From: Acidobacteria bacterium AH-259-G07
GTDB taxonomy: Bacteria > Acidobacteriota > UBA6911 > RPQK01 > JADFOI01
Assembly: GCA_027717925.1 (NCBI GenBank)
Contig: JALLON010000070.1
Coordinates: forward strand, 1-10,775
Direction: 5' to 3'
DNA: 10,775 nucleotides
The notes under the pieces are model-generated. The model ran no database searches. It saw only the letters and a list, made by a program, of their open reading frames with translations, and had not been told where the DNA came from. The position numbers and the translations under genes are program-made. Shown piece by piece: positions 1-6,208 of the stretch (the stretch's first letter is position 1; each line of letters starts with the position of its first letter).

Positions 1-341
1 TGTGGAATCCGAAACCTAAACAGCTCTCTGAGCATTTGTTCCTGGTGCTTGCGCTCACTACGCTCATAGGCCCGAAGCCTTTCTTGGAGCTGCCACGAGT
101 TCGTCTCCAAGACCCCGCATACCCAGTAGAAGCTCCCTGGGGTTGTTTCCTCGCAAAAGAACCACTCCACAGCATCCTGGTGCCAAGTCTCCCAATCTTT
201 ATTGGAAGACTTTCCTAGGACCATCATATCGAGCAAGGCCCGGCGCAAAATGCCCAGAGCCAGCTTCCTTAGGGGCGAGTCTGCCCCTCTTGTCTGCGGG
301 TATAATCTTTCGCTTGCAAGCCCTGATGCGTTCACTTCCAT
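1..341 (-). CDS. Partial gene running off the left edge, unknown short protein
   Basis: On the minus strand an open frame begins with ATG at 341 and runs without a stop to the window edge, giving 113 codons and no C-terminus. An in-frame TGA lies 12 nt upstream of the ATG, so 341 is the first possible start; a weak AGG sits 6 nt before it. The N-terminal 20 residues are poorly structured. Then comes a segment reading LRKLALGILRRALLDMMV, then an acidic/aromatic stretch (DAVEWFFCEETTPGSFYWVC), then a charged, Glu/Arg-rich helix with RLRAYERSERKHQEQ. The W-F-x(n)-SF-x-x-VC-x-x-L pattern recalls short, uncharacterised proteins scattered through proteobacteria and related phyla; that resemblance is from memory and not firm. 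There is no signal peptide or membrane segment. It is divergent from the regulator at 527 and shares its AT-rich upstream region, so co-regulation is possible. The function is unknown. Confidence 0.6.
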   Translation of the reverse strand, partial: MEVNASGLASERLYPQTRGADSPLRKLALGILRRALLDMMVLGKSSNKDWETWHQDAVEWFFCEETTPGSFYWVCGVLETNSWQLQERLRAYERSERKHQEQMLRELFRFRIP

Positions 342-362
342 TTTTGGCCTAAGTCATTTCAG

Positions 363-392
363 TTTACTATAGTTATTATTACTTTGTATAAT
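363..392 (+). promoter_or_regulatory. Putative sigma70 promoter for the regulator gene
   Basis: A perfect TATAAT lies at 387-392, with TTTACT (4 of 6 to the -35 consensus) at 363-368 and an 18-nt spacer. It sits in the only strongly AT-rich patch of the left arm and points towards the regulator start at 527, which would leave a leader of about 125-130 nt. On the minus strand TATAGT (371-366) could serve as -10 for the divergent gene, but I see no good -35 partner for it. Confidence 0.5.
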
Positions 393-396
393 AACT
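371..396. promoter_or_regulatory. Perfect 9-bp inverted repeat, putative operator
   Basis: AGTTATTAT (371-379) and ATAATAACT (388-396) are exact inverted copies separated by 8 nt, with arm centres 17 bp apart, the geometry expected for a dimeric winged-helix repressor. The right arm overlaps the -10 TATAAT and the left arm lies in the spacer, so a bound protein would block transcription. The neighbouring regulator at 527-1153 is the obvious candidate to bind here (autoregulation); that is inference. Confidence 0.5.
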
Positions 397-447
397 TGTG
401 GAAAAAATGGAGAAGCGGAGTTCGTACTTACCAAGTGAGGTACTAAG

Positions 448-515
448 TTTGGCCGCTTTCGAATCTCTCCTCCCTATGCTCACTACCCGCGAACTGCAAG
501 GCGAGGGCGGCCAAA
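448..515 (+). promoter_or_regulatory. Leader inverted repeat upstream of the regulator
   Basis: TTTGGCCGC (448-456) and GCGGCCAAA (507-515) are perfect 9-bp inverted arms separated by 50 nt, inside the untranslated leader of the regulator. The right arm ends 11 nt before the ATG at 527, so a stem in the mRNA would sit over the ribosome-binding region, which itself has only a weak purine stretch. It could be an RNA structure, a second operator or chance. Nothing else in the 342-526 gap looks like a gene. Confidence 0.3.
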
Positions 516-526
516 GATAAAGCAAG

Positions 527-1153
527 ATGCCCAGGAACAGAAAATCGACTTATCTTCGAGTGCTTGAACTGCTGAAGCAAACAGGGGGTGGCGTTTCCGT
601 CAAAGAGCTTTGCGGCAAACTCGACCTGTCTTCCATGGCGGTTCGCCGCCAATTAATGTTGCTCGAGGGTGACGATTTAGTTCTCACCCTTGAGGAGAAG
701 AAAAAGAGTGGCCGCCCGGTGCAGCAATACTACCTGACGGAGAAAGGCCACGAGAGTTTTGAACGGGACTATGCCGGTTTAGCGATGGAGCTTCTGGTCG
801 GAATTCGCTCTCTGGATGGTAGGACCAAGGTGAACGAACTTTTCGAGTGGCGCAGTAAAGAACACGTCGAGAGATGTCGGGGGCGCGTTTTGGGGAAGAC
901 GCTTGAGGCAAGGGTTCACCAAGTGACTCAAGTGCTCACCCAGGATGGCTACATGGCCACATGGGAGAAACTGGGCCCCAAGCGATACTTGATCAAGGAA
1001 ATGAACTGTGCCGTTGCACGGGTGGCTCGAAAGTTTCCTCATGCTTGTGTTTATGAGCAGGAGTTCCTTTCTGAGCTGCTTCAAGCCAAGGTGACTCGAA
1101 AGCACCACATCCTTCAGAAAGACCATTTTTGCTCCTACTTGGTTGAAGGCTAG
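527..1153 (+). CDS. Winged-helix transcriptional regulator, SufR/DeoR-like
   Basis: The protein has 208 residues. Residues 8-50 form a helix-turn-helix (VSVKELCGKLDLSSMAVRRQ), followed by a wing with the family signature SGRPVQQYYLTEKG at 61-74, typical of ArsR/DeoR-type regulators related to cyanobacterial SufR. The C-terminal half (about 95-208) is the effector region. It keeps C161, C174 and C202, with C161 and C174 separated by 12 residues as in SufR-type proteins, which bind an Fe-S cluster. The expected third cysteine, near 188-194, is absent and the stretch reads KVTRKHHI, so cluster binding is uncertain; His193 or His194 could substitute. MPRNRK is the natural start just before the HTH, although the Shine-Dalgarno is weak. 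It lies next to, and may control, the divergent partial gene or the F420/aminotransferase block; the target is not shown by the sequence. It converges with the aminotransferase. Confidence 0.8.
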   Translation: MPRNRKSTYLRVLELLKQTGGGVSVKELCGKLDLSSMAVRRQLMLLEGDDLVLTLEEKKKSGRPVQQYYLTEKGHESFERDYAGLAMELLVGIRSLDGRTKVNELFEWRSKEHVERCRGRVLGKTLEARVHQVTQVLTQDGYMATWEKLGPKRYLIKEMNCAVARVARKFPHACVYEQEFLSELLQAKVTRKHHILQKDHFCSYLVEG

Positions 1154-1160
1154 CCTCAAC
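1142..1160. other. Short hairpin at the regulator stop codon
   Basis: GTTGAAGGC (1142-1150) and GCCTCAAC (1153-1160) pair as a stem of about 7 bp with one bulged A and a CTAG loop containing the TAG stop. It lies between convergent genes but has no T-run on either strand, so it is at best a weak terminator. No better terminator was seen in 1154-1197. Confidence 0.25.
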
Positions 1161-1197
1161 ACTCTCTGACGTGGCATTGGGCCGACCGGGTAGTGAC

Positions 1198-2541
1198 CTA
1201 TTCACCCAGCACTGTCGTAATCGACTGGGTCATTATCTCGACAATTCGATCCAACTGCTCCTTGGTGATGACGAAGGGTGGGGCCAGGCAGAATACGTCA
1301 CCGCGGAGTCGGCTGAAGAGTCCTCGCTCCTGGGTGGCCTGATGAACTTTGATGCCGATCTTGTCTTCAGCCGGAAACTCGGCCTTGGTCGCTTTGTCCT
1401 GCACCAGTTCGACGGCCGCCATCAGTCCAATCCCACGGACCTCGCCGACGTGCGGATGATTTGCGAGAGCGGACTGCAGTTTTTTGAGTAGGTAGTCCCC
1501 CTTCTCCACCGCCAGCGTGGGGAAGTTTTCCTGCTCGATTATGTCGAGATTCCGCAGCGCCACCGCACACCCGACCGGGTGCGCACTATAAGTGTAGGCG
1601 TGCATCCAAACCATTTCTCCGGAATCCAGAACATCGGCGATTCCTTCATTGACACCGATTCCCCCAAAGGGAAAATATCCCGACGTGATCGCTTTGGCGA
1701 ACTGAATCATGTCCGGTTCTACGTCCCAATGTTCCAGGCCAAACATCCGTCCGGTACGACCAAAACCGGTAATCACTTCGTCGGCCACGAACAGAACATC
1801 GTACTGATCGCAGATTTGGCGAATGCGGGCGAAGTAGTCGGCCTGGGGGACAATGACTCCCCCAGCTCCCTGAACCGGTTCGACCAGAAACATCGCCACC
1901 GTGTCCGGACCTTCGTGCAAAATCGCCTGTTCCAACTCGTTGGCAGCAGAGATTCCTTGACTAACACCCTCGGAACCTTGGTAGCGATAGGGATACGGCG
2001 AGGGAATGTGAATGAAGCCGCCTACGCGCGGCTCGAACATGGGCCAGTAACTGCTCATCCCCGTCGCACTCATGGCGGCCAGCGTGACCCCATGATAGCC
2101 GTGCTGTAGGGAAATGACTTTCGTCTTTTCAGGCCGGCCCTTGATTTTCCAATAATAACGGGCCGTTTTGAAATTCGTCTCGCTCGCCTCGCCCCCTCCC
2201 GAGGTGAAAAAGAAGCGGTTGATTGACGGATAAGTAAGGGTCGCTAATCGCTCCGCCAATTCGATCGCTGCTAGATTCGAACTTCCAGTGTAGCCCGAGC
2301 AGTAAGCAAGTGTCTCCATTTGCCCTGCAGCCGCCTCGGCCAGCTCCTTTCGGCCATGGCCGGCAGCTACGTTCCACAGCCCTGACAGACCGTCGATGTA
2401 TTCCTTGCCATTGGCATCGGTCAGGATGGCTCCTTCTCCCTTGATCCAGACATGTCCACTTTCATGGATAGAAGGGTTGTGCAGCGCGTGAATTAGATGC
2501 GCCTGATCGCGTGACAGGAGCTCCCTCTTGGTGAAAGTCAT
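1198..2541 (-). CDS. Class III PLP-dependent aminotransferase
   Basis: A 447-residue fold-type I aminotransferase of the omega-amino acid/diamine:pyruvate type. Residues below count from the ATG at 2541. The phosphate-binding turn is SGGGEASETNFK (114-125), the ring-stacking segment HGYHG (147-151), the catalytic Asp in FVADEVITGFGRTGR is D254, and the Schiff-base lysine in QFAKAITSGYFP is K283; all are intact. Length is normal for the family. A TTG at 2574 could extend it by 11 residues (PFATITARAA), but the ATG at 2541 has GAGGG five nt upstream and gives the usual N-terminus, so I chose it. It follows cofE on the same strand after 140 nt and has its own ribosome-binding site; no strong promoter is visible in that gap, so it may be read from the F420 operon or separately. 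The substrate (an omega-amino acid, taurine or a diamine are typical) cannot be assigned, and no link to F420 chemistry is known to me. It is cytoplasmic. Confidence 0.9.
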   Translation of the reverse strand: MTFTKRELLSRDQAHLIHALHNPSIHESGHVWIKGEGAILTDANGKEYIDGLSGLWNVAAGHGRKELAEAAAGQMETLAYCSGYTGSSNLAAIELAERLATLTYPSINRFFFTSGGGEASETNFKTARYYWKIKGRPEKTKVISLQHGYHGVTLAAMSATGMSSYWPMFEPRVGGFIHIPSPYPYRYQGSEGVSQGISAANELEQAILHEGPDTVAMFLVEPVQGAGGVIVPQADYFARIRQICDQYDVLFVADEVITGFGRTGRMFGLEHWDVEPDMIQFAKAITSGYFPFGGIGVNEGIADVLDSGEMVWMHAYTYSAHPVGCAVALRNLDIIEQENFPTLAVEKGDYLLKKLQSALANHPHVGEVRGIGLMAAVELVQDKATKAEFPAEDKIGIKVHQATQERGLFSRLRGDVFCLAPPFVITKEQLDRIVEIMTQSITTVLGE

Positions 2542-2546
2542 TGCAG

Positions 2547-2551
2547 CCCTC
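2547..2551 (-). promoter_or_regulatory. Ribosome-binding site of the aminotransferase
   Basis: GAGGG on the minus strand, 5 nt before the ATG at 2541. It decides the start in favour of this ATG over the upstream in-frame TTG at 2574. Confidence 0.6.
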
Positions 2552-2636
2552 GCAGTAATTGTGGCAAACGGCAAATGGTGGAATTGGACCTCAAGAGAGT
2601 CATCTCACAAACAACTGGCGATTGCAAGGAAAACGC

Positions 2637-2672
2637 CCGGAGGAACATCCGGCGAAACGTCCGGTGACTTGT
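2637..2672. repeat. Three CCGG-headed units at 12-nt spacing
   Basis: CCGG occurs at 2637, 2649 and 2661, exactly 12 nt apart, each followed by a related purine-rich octamer (AGGAACAT, CGAAACGT, TGACTTGT). Because CCGG is self-complementary, adjacent units can also pair. On the minus strand CCGGACG-TTT-CGCCGG makes a 6-bp stem with one bulged A, and the next unit is followed by GCGTTTTCC. This could be a weak attenuator or terminator between cofE and the aminotransferase, or a protein-binding array; the rest of the 140-nt gap is unremarkable. Confidence 0.3.
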
Positions 2673-2681
2673 TGGTACCAT

Positions 2682-3443
2682 TCAGCGAAATAAGTCCCTT
2701 TCCGGGGAGCGAGGGATCTGCGCTCCATGTCCTTCCCCTTCCGGGTAGGCAAATCCGCGAATCAAGACTACCGGCAAACCTTTTGTTTTTCCCATGACGA
2801 GTTCTGCGGCAGAGGCCAGTTCATCGGCCACGGCCATTTGGGTGATCTCCAGTCGCCGCCCAAAGCGATCAGTTTGCCCCCGGTAGTCGGCGAAGGGCCT
2901 CATGCCGGCGACTCCTAATGCCACGTTAACCAGACCTTCCCGCCAGGGTCGCCCAAAGGTGTCCGAGACGATGATTGCCAGCTGAACTCCGAATTCTTTT
3001 TCCAAAACTCGGCGGATTTGTGCGGCGGAACGATCGGGATCCTCGGGGAGGAGGGTGACTACCCCCATCGCCGTGTTGGAGGTGTCGACACCGGCATTGG
3101 CACAGACGAAGCCATGGCGTGTCTCGGCAATGAGAAGCCCACGTTCCATGCGCAGCAAGCGCCGCGATTCTCTCAAAACAACCTCCACCAGCCTGGGGTC
3201 TTTGCTGTGAGTTGCCCCCCAGCGACAGGCAAGAAGGGAAGGTTCGACGTCTTTCAGATGCACGACCCGACCTTCTGCCTTGGATACGATCTTTTGAGCC
3301 ACGACAAAGACATCCTGGTTGTGAATGCTCAGGCCGGCTTCTCGGACGTACTCGGAAATCAGTTTCCCGAGGTTGGCTCCGATCTCAACTTCGGGGATAC
3401 CGGGAATGCCAATAATGCGTAGGTCACTCAGGGGCATGTGCAC
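2682..3443 (-). CDS. cofE: Coenzyme F420-0:L-glutamate ligase
   Basis: 253 residues, the length of stand-alone archaeal-type CofE and without the C-terminal nitroreductase-like domain of mycobacterial FbiB. CofE uses GTP and a divalent metal to add L-glutamates to F420-0 through gamma linkages, the last step giving the polyglutamate tail. Family signatures seen: KIVSKAEGR at 51-59, ETRHGFVCANAGVDTSN at 107-123 (nucleotide/metal loop), SDTFGRPWREG at 150-160 followed by NVALGVAG, and the terminal RDLFR. The start is either GTG at 3443, one nt after the cofC stop, or ATG at 3437; neither has a clear Shine-Dalgarno, and translation is probably coupled to cofC. The function is strongly supported by the adjoining cofC and cofD. 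Tail length cannot be inferred. Confidence 0.94.
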   Translation of the reverse strand: MHMPLSDLRIIGIPGIPEVEIGANLGKLISEYVREAGLSIHNQDVFVVAQKIVSKAEGRVVHLKDVEPSLLACRWGATHSKDPRLVEVVLRESRRLLRMERGLLIAETRHGFVCANAGVDTSNTAMGVVTLLPEDPDRSAAQIRRVLEKEFGVQLAIIVSDTFGRPWREGLVNVALGVAGMRPFADYRGQTDRFGRRLEITQMAVADELASAAELVMGKTKGLPVVLIRGFAYPEGEGHGAQIPRSPERDLFR

Positions 3444-3444
3444 T

Positions 3445-4104
3445 TCATTTGGATTTCAGAATCGCACTCAGAGAGTCGAATCGCTTCAAGACCTCCGCAG
3501 TCCGTGTCTCGCCATCCAACCTTATGAAGTGGAGAAGGTCGGAAAGTTCGTCTAAATCGAGCGATATTCGAGGATTTTCAGTCACCCTCAATTTGACCCC
3601 CCGACGCCTGGCCTCTTGCTGGTGGCGGAAAAAACTATTCTTCCCGAATCGAGAAGAAAATGCGTCAGGGGGTGTTCTGAGCAACGCGTTCGTACCGGTC
3701 CCATCTCGCGAGGGAACGATAACAGCTGATCCGGGCTCCGACTCGAAGCTGAGCAGGAGGTCTACATCTTTAGGATCAAGTAAGGGAATGTCTCCGGGAA
3801 GGCACAAAAGGACGGACGCCCCTTCGCGGAGCAGAAGCTGAGAGGAAACATCCACGGACTGACTTTCCGAAATCTGTTCCTTTTCCTCAATTACCTGCCA
3901 GCCATTGTCCACCGCGTGGCGCAGGACCGACTTGGAGCAGGTGACTACCACGATTCGATCTGGCTTGGTTGCCGCACGCAGGGCACGGCTGACATCTTGG
4001 AGCATGGCCCAGTCTAGTTCCTGGCGCTCTCGAGGAGACAGGTAGTCGGCTAGTCGCTGCTTGGCATGCACAGGATCCTTTACGGGCAGTAGAACCACTT
4101 TCAT
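3445..4104 (-). CDS. cofC: Phospholactate/phosphoenolpyruvate guanylyltransferase
   Basis: 219 residues, a compact MobA/CofC-type nucleotidyltransferase. It joins GTP with a three-carbon phospho-acid to give the GDP-linked donor used by CofD; the acid is 2-phospho-L-lactate in methanogens, phosphoenolpyruvate in mycobacteria (where the enzyme is called FbiD) and 3-phosphoglycerate in a Paraburkholderia relative. Visible signatures are the N-terminal nucleotide loop LLPVKDPVHAKQRL (5-18), the metal-binding PGD (103-105) in LCLPGDIPLLDPKDVD, PSRDGTGTNALL at 131-142, FGKNSF at 153-158 and ISLDLDEL near 180-187. The last replaces the more usual ID-x-D-x-P-x-DL with only small changes. Its ATG overlaps the cofD TGA by 4 nt (ATGA). 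Which acid is used cannot be decided by eye. Confidence 0.93.
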   Translation of the reverse strand: MKVVLLPVKDPVHAKQRLADYLSPRERQELDWAMLQDVSRALRAATKPDRIVVVTCSKSVLRHAVDNGWQVIEEKEQISESQSVDVSSQLLLREGASVLLCLPGDIPLLDPKDVDLLLSFESEPGSAVIVPSRDGTGTNALLRTPPDAFSSRFGKNSFFRHQQEARRRGVKLRVTENPRISLDLDELSDLLHFIRLDGETRTAEVLKRFDSLSAILKSK

Positions 4105-5021
4105 ATCAATTCCAGAAGTTCGCGAGCCAGATCAATCTTATCCCCAATACTGCTCATGATGGTATTGATGGTCACCACCTTTAGGCCCAGTCCCTCGATC
4201 TCTGCTCTCAGTTGCCTGTCTTGTTCGTCCAGGACAAACACATTTAGAAAATCTTTATACAGACCTGCAACTGCAGTCGGTGAAAGTGGGTATCCTAACT
4301 CTGCCAGCATTTTGGCCGCCGGTCCTTTAAGGGCTCGCCGGCCCACGATCGGAGTAACTGCAAACACCGGAGCCTCGGTTTGAATGAGCAGCTCCCTGAC
4401 ACCGGGAATGGCCAAGATGGGACCAATGCTGATGAAGGGATTGCTTGGGCAGAGAAATACACCTTCAGCTTTTGCAATTGCGTCCGCGACACCCGGGGCG
4501 GGTTGTGCTTCTTTGATGTTCAAGTATTTTGGGGCTCGGACAAGGGGACGGCACTTTTCCCGGACCAGGTATTCCTGTACATGGAGTTCCCCCTGCTCCG
4601 TGACCAGATAAGTTGGCGTATAGGAGTCGGTCATTGGCAGCAGTCTACAAGGTGTCCCAAAGGCCTCACAAATTCTGGCAGTGACCTGGGTAAGCGAGTG
4701 GCCCTGCTGCAGCAGTGAGGTACGCCAAAGATGGGTAGCTAAATCGCGATCCCCCAGCCTAAACCAACTTGGTGCGCCCAAGTCCTGCAGCGCCCTCACA
4801 CACTCGAAAGAATCATCCTGAAGACCCCACCCGGTTTCGGGGTTGATCTTTTCGCTGAGCGTGTAGGTGATGGTGTCAAGGTCGGGGCAAATTCGGAGTC
4901 CAAACAGTTCGATATCATCGCCGGTATTTCCAATAACGGTCAGTTGATTGGGCGGCAGTAGTTTTGAGAATCCCAGTAACAGTTTGGCGGCTCCAATGCC
5001 GCCCGCCAGCGCGACGATCAT
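4101..5021 (-). CDS. cofD: 2-phospho-L-lactate transferase (Fo transferase)
   Basis: 306 residues, full length for CofD/FbiA. It moves the phospho-three-carbon moiety from the CofC product to the side-chain hydroxyl of Fo, giving F420-0 or its dehydro form. Signatures: the N-terminal glycine-rich loop LAGGIGAAKLLLG (5-17), VIGNTGDDIELFGL followed by CPDLDT (29-50; Asp residues of the metal/Fo site), LGDRDLATHLWRT, PMTDSYTPTYL, PSNPFISIGPIL and TPIVGRRALKGPAAKML. The ATG at 5021 is preceded by a strong purine-rich ribosome-binding site. It is followed by cofC with a 4-nt overlap. All expected residues are present and nothing looks truncated. Confidence 0.95.
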   Translation of the reverse strand: MIVALAGGIGAAKLLLGFSKLLPPNQLTVIGNTGDDIELFGLRICPDLDTITYTLSEKINPETGWGLQDDSFECVRALQDLGAPSWFRLGDRDLATHLWRTSLLQQGHSLTQVTARICEAFGTPCRLLPMTDSYTPTYLVTEQGELHVQEYLVREKCRPLVRAPKYLNIKEAQPAPGVADAIAKAEGVFLCPSNPFISIGPILAIPGVRELLIQTEAPVFAVTPIVGRRALKGPAAKMLAELGYPLSPTAVAGLYKDFLNVFVLDEQDRQLRAEIEGLGLKVVTINTIMSSIGDKIDLARELLELI

Positions 5022-5030
5022 TTACTCTTT

Positions 5031-5039
5031 TCCTCTCCT
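5031..5039 (-). promoter_or_regulatory. Strong ribosome-binding site of cofD
   Basis: AGGAGAGG-type purine tract on the minus strand, 9 nt before the cofD ATG, in the 29-nt gap after the substrate-binding-protein gene. It is the strongest Shine-Dalgarno seen in the minus-strand run and fixes the cofD start. Confidence 0.55.
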
Positions 5040-5050
5040 CGAAGAGCACT

Positions 5051-6172
5051 TCACTGTAGACGGCATTTTGCTGCCTCCAGGGGCCAGACAACCCGTTTCT
5101 CTCCCTTTTGCCACTGGACCAAGAGCATCTGATGACCAATCTGTCGGCCTGTTCGTGGATCAATCCGGAATTTTCCGTAAAAGGTCTGAAGGTCCAGTTG
5201 ACCGGCAACTTGGCGCAGCTCAACATCGGACACATTGCCGATGCACTCAATACATTTTCCGAGAACGATTCCGGCAGCGAATGACTGTGCCGCTATGTAG
5301 TTGGGTGAGATATTAAATTCTCTCTTGAAATGAGCGACGAACCACTGTGAGTCAGGTCCTTCTTCTGGTGAGCACTCGGATTCAGGTTCCCACTGGCTCG
5401 GTCCGATGACGCCCTCACTCAATGGGCCGAGTTTCCGGTGAAACTCGTTCACGCCGGCTCCCACTGCAGCCAAAAGCCTCACCGGTGGACAAAGCCGATC
5501 CATTTCCTGAGTGATTTTCACGTCGTCTTCAAAACTTCCCACTAGGATGGCAACCTCAGGGTGAGTAGCAAGTGTCTTTTGGATCACTCCTGCGGTATCC
5601 AAGCTGCCCGGTTCAAAGTGGATAGTAAAAATTTTCAATCCTTGTTTGCCAGCCGTTTCCTTGACTCCCGAAGCCACCTGAGCTGCAAAAGAGCCTTTTC
5701 GGCGTTTGATCACGGCCAGTCGGTTGAGTCCAGCTTCGTATCGCCGTAATAACGTTGGAAGCTCTCGCAAGTAATCGCTGGCCGGCGAGAGTACCCCCAC
5801 CAAGAACCGGAAACCCTGCTGGAAGATTGCGTCGGACGAACCCCCATGATTCCAGAGAATCTTTTTTTCTTCTTCAGCAATCGGGGCTGCTGCCCTGGTT
5901 AATCCACTGGAATAAGGGCCAAAGAGGATGTCGACGTGGTCCTGCTTTAAGAGCCGGTAAACATTTTCTTGAGTCTGGCTGAGGTTGCTCCGGTCATCAT
6001 AGGATATCAAGCGAACAGGAATTGACTTGCGCCGGCGGGTCAAATAAATGCCGCCCTTTTGATTTACGTATTTTTGCCACAGGCACAGACCATTAAAGGC
6101 GTCTCGACCCTGCATTTGGAATTTACCGCTCAGCGAGATCGAGACTCCGGCGGTAATATTGGCGGTAGGCAC
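5051..6172 (-). CDS. Substrate-binding-protein-like protein lacking a signal peptide
   Basis: 373 residues with the periplasmic-binding fold of the branched-chain amino acid/amide family (Peripla_BP_6; LivJ, AmiC, UrtA relatives). The mature-type opening ITAGVSISLSGKFQMQGRDA begins at residue 6, GGIYL is at 40-44, ISYDDRSN at 56-63 and FGPYSSG at 84-90, with LAVIKRRKGSF and later VAILVGSFEDD strands. Such proteins normally carry a secretion signal or lipobox; here only five residues precede the fold. Upstream of the GTG at 6172 the frame holds 13 sense codons with no ATG, GTG or TTG before the TGA of the previous gene, so no signal peptide can be encoded. It is therefore probably cytoplasmic, perhaps a small-molecule sensor like AmiC. 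No ABC permease or ATPase is nearby. The Shine-Dalgarno is poor. It lies in frame with the upstream PPOX gene, separated by a single TGA followed by CTA. The ligand is unknown. Confidence 0.8.
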   Translation of the reverse strand: MPTANITAGVSISLSGKFQMQGRDAFNGLCLWQKYVNQKGGIYLTRRRKSIPVRLISYDDRSNLSQTQENVYRLLKQDHVDILFGPYSSGLTRAAAPIAEEEKKILWNHGGSSDAIFQQGFRFLVGVLSPASDYLRELPTLLRRYEAGLNRLAVIKRRKGSFAAQVASGVKETAGKQGLKIFTIHFEPGSLDTAGVIQKTLATHPEVAILVGSFEDDVKITQEMDRLCPPVRLLAAVGAGVNEFHRKLGPLSEGVIGPSQWEPESECSPEEGPDSQWFVAHFKREFNISPNYIAAQSFAAGIVLGKCIECIGNVSDVELRQVAGQLDLQTFYGKFRIDPRTGRQIGHQMLLVQWQKGEKRVVWPLEAAKCRLQ

Positions 6173-6208
6173 AACGTTTGAGAGGCGTCTGATTGTGCTC
6201 GATTGTAG

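Noticed and set aside
36..352. Two plus-strand frames (36-218 and 143-352) at the left edge.
   Set aside because: They overlap each other and are opposite a continuous minus-strand frame with better protein-like composition that extends past the edge.
779..1177. A 132-codon minus-strand frame antisense to the regulator.
   Set aside because: The plus-strand frame has clear HTH and wing motifs; the antisense product has no recognisable features.
1579..2109. A 176-codon plus-strand frame inside the aminotransferase gene.
   Set aside because: It is antisense to a region with intact catalytic motifs (K283, D254) and its translation resembles no known fold.
2541..2574. TTG start at 2574 for the aminotransferase.
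   Set aside because: The extra 11 residues are not protein-family-like and the ATG at 2541 has a well-placed GAGGG.
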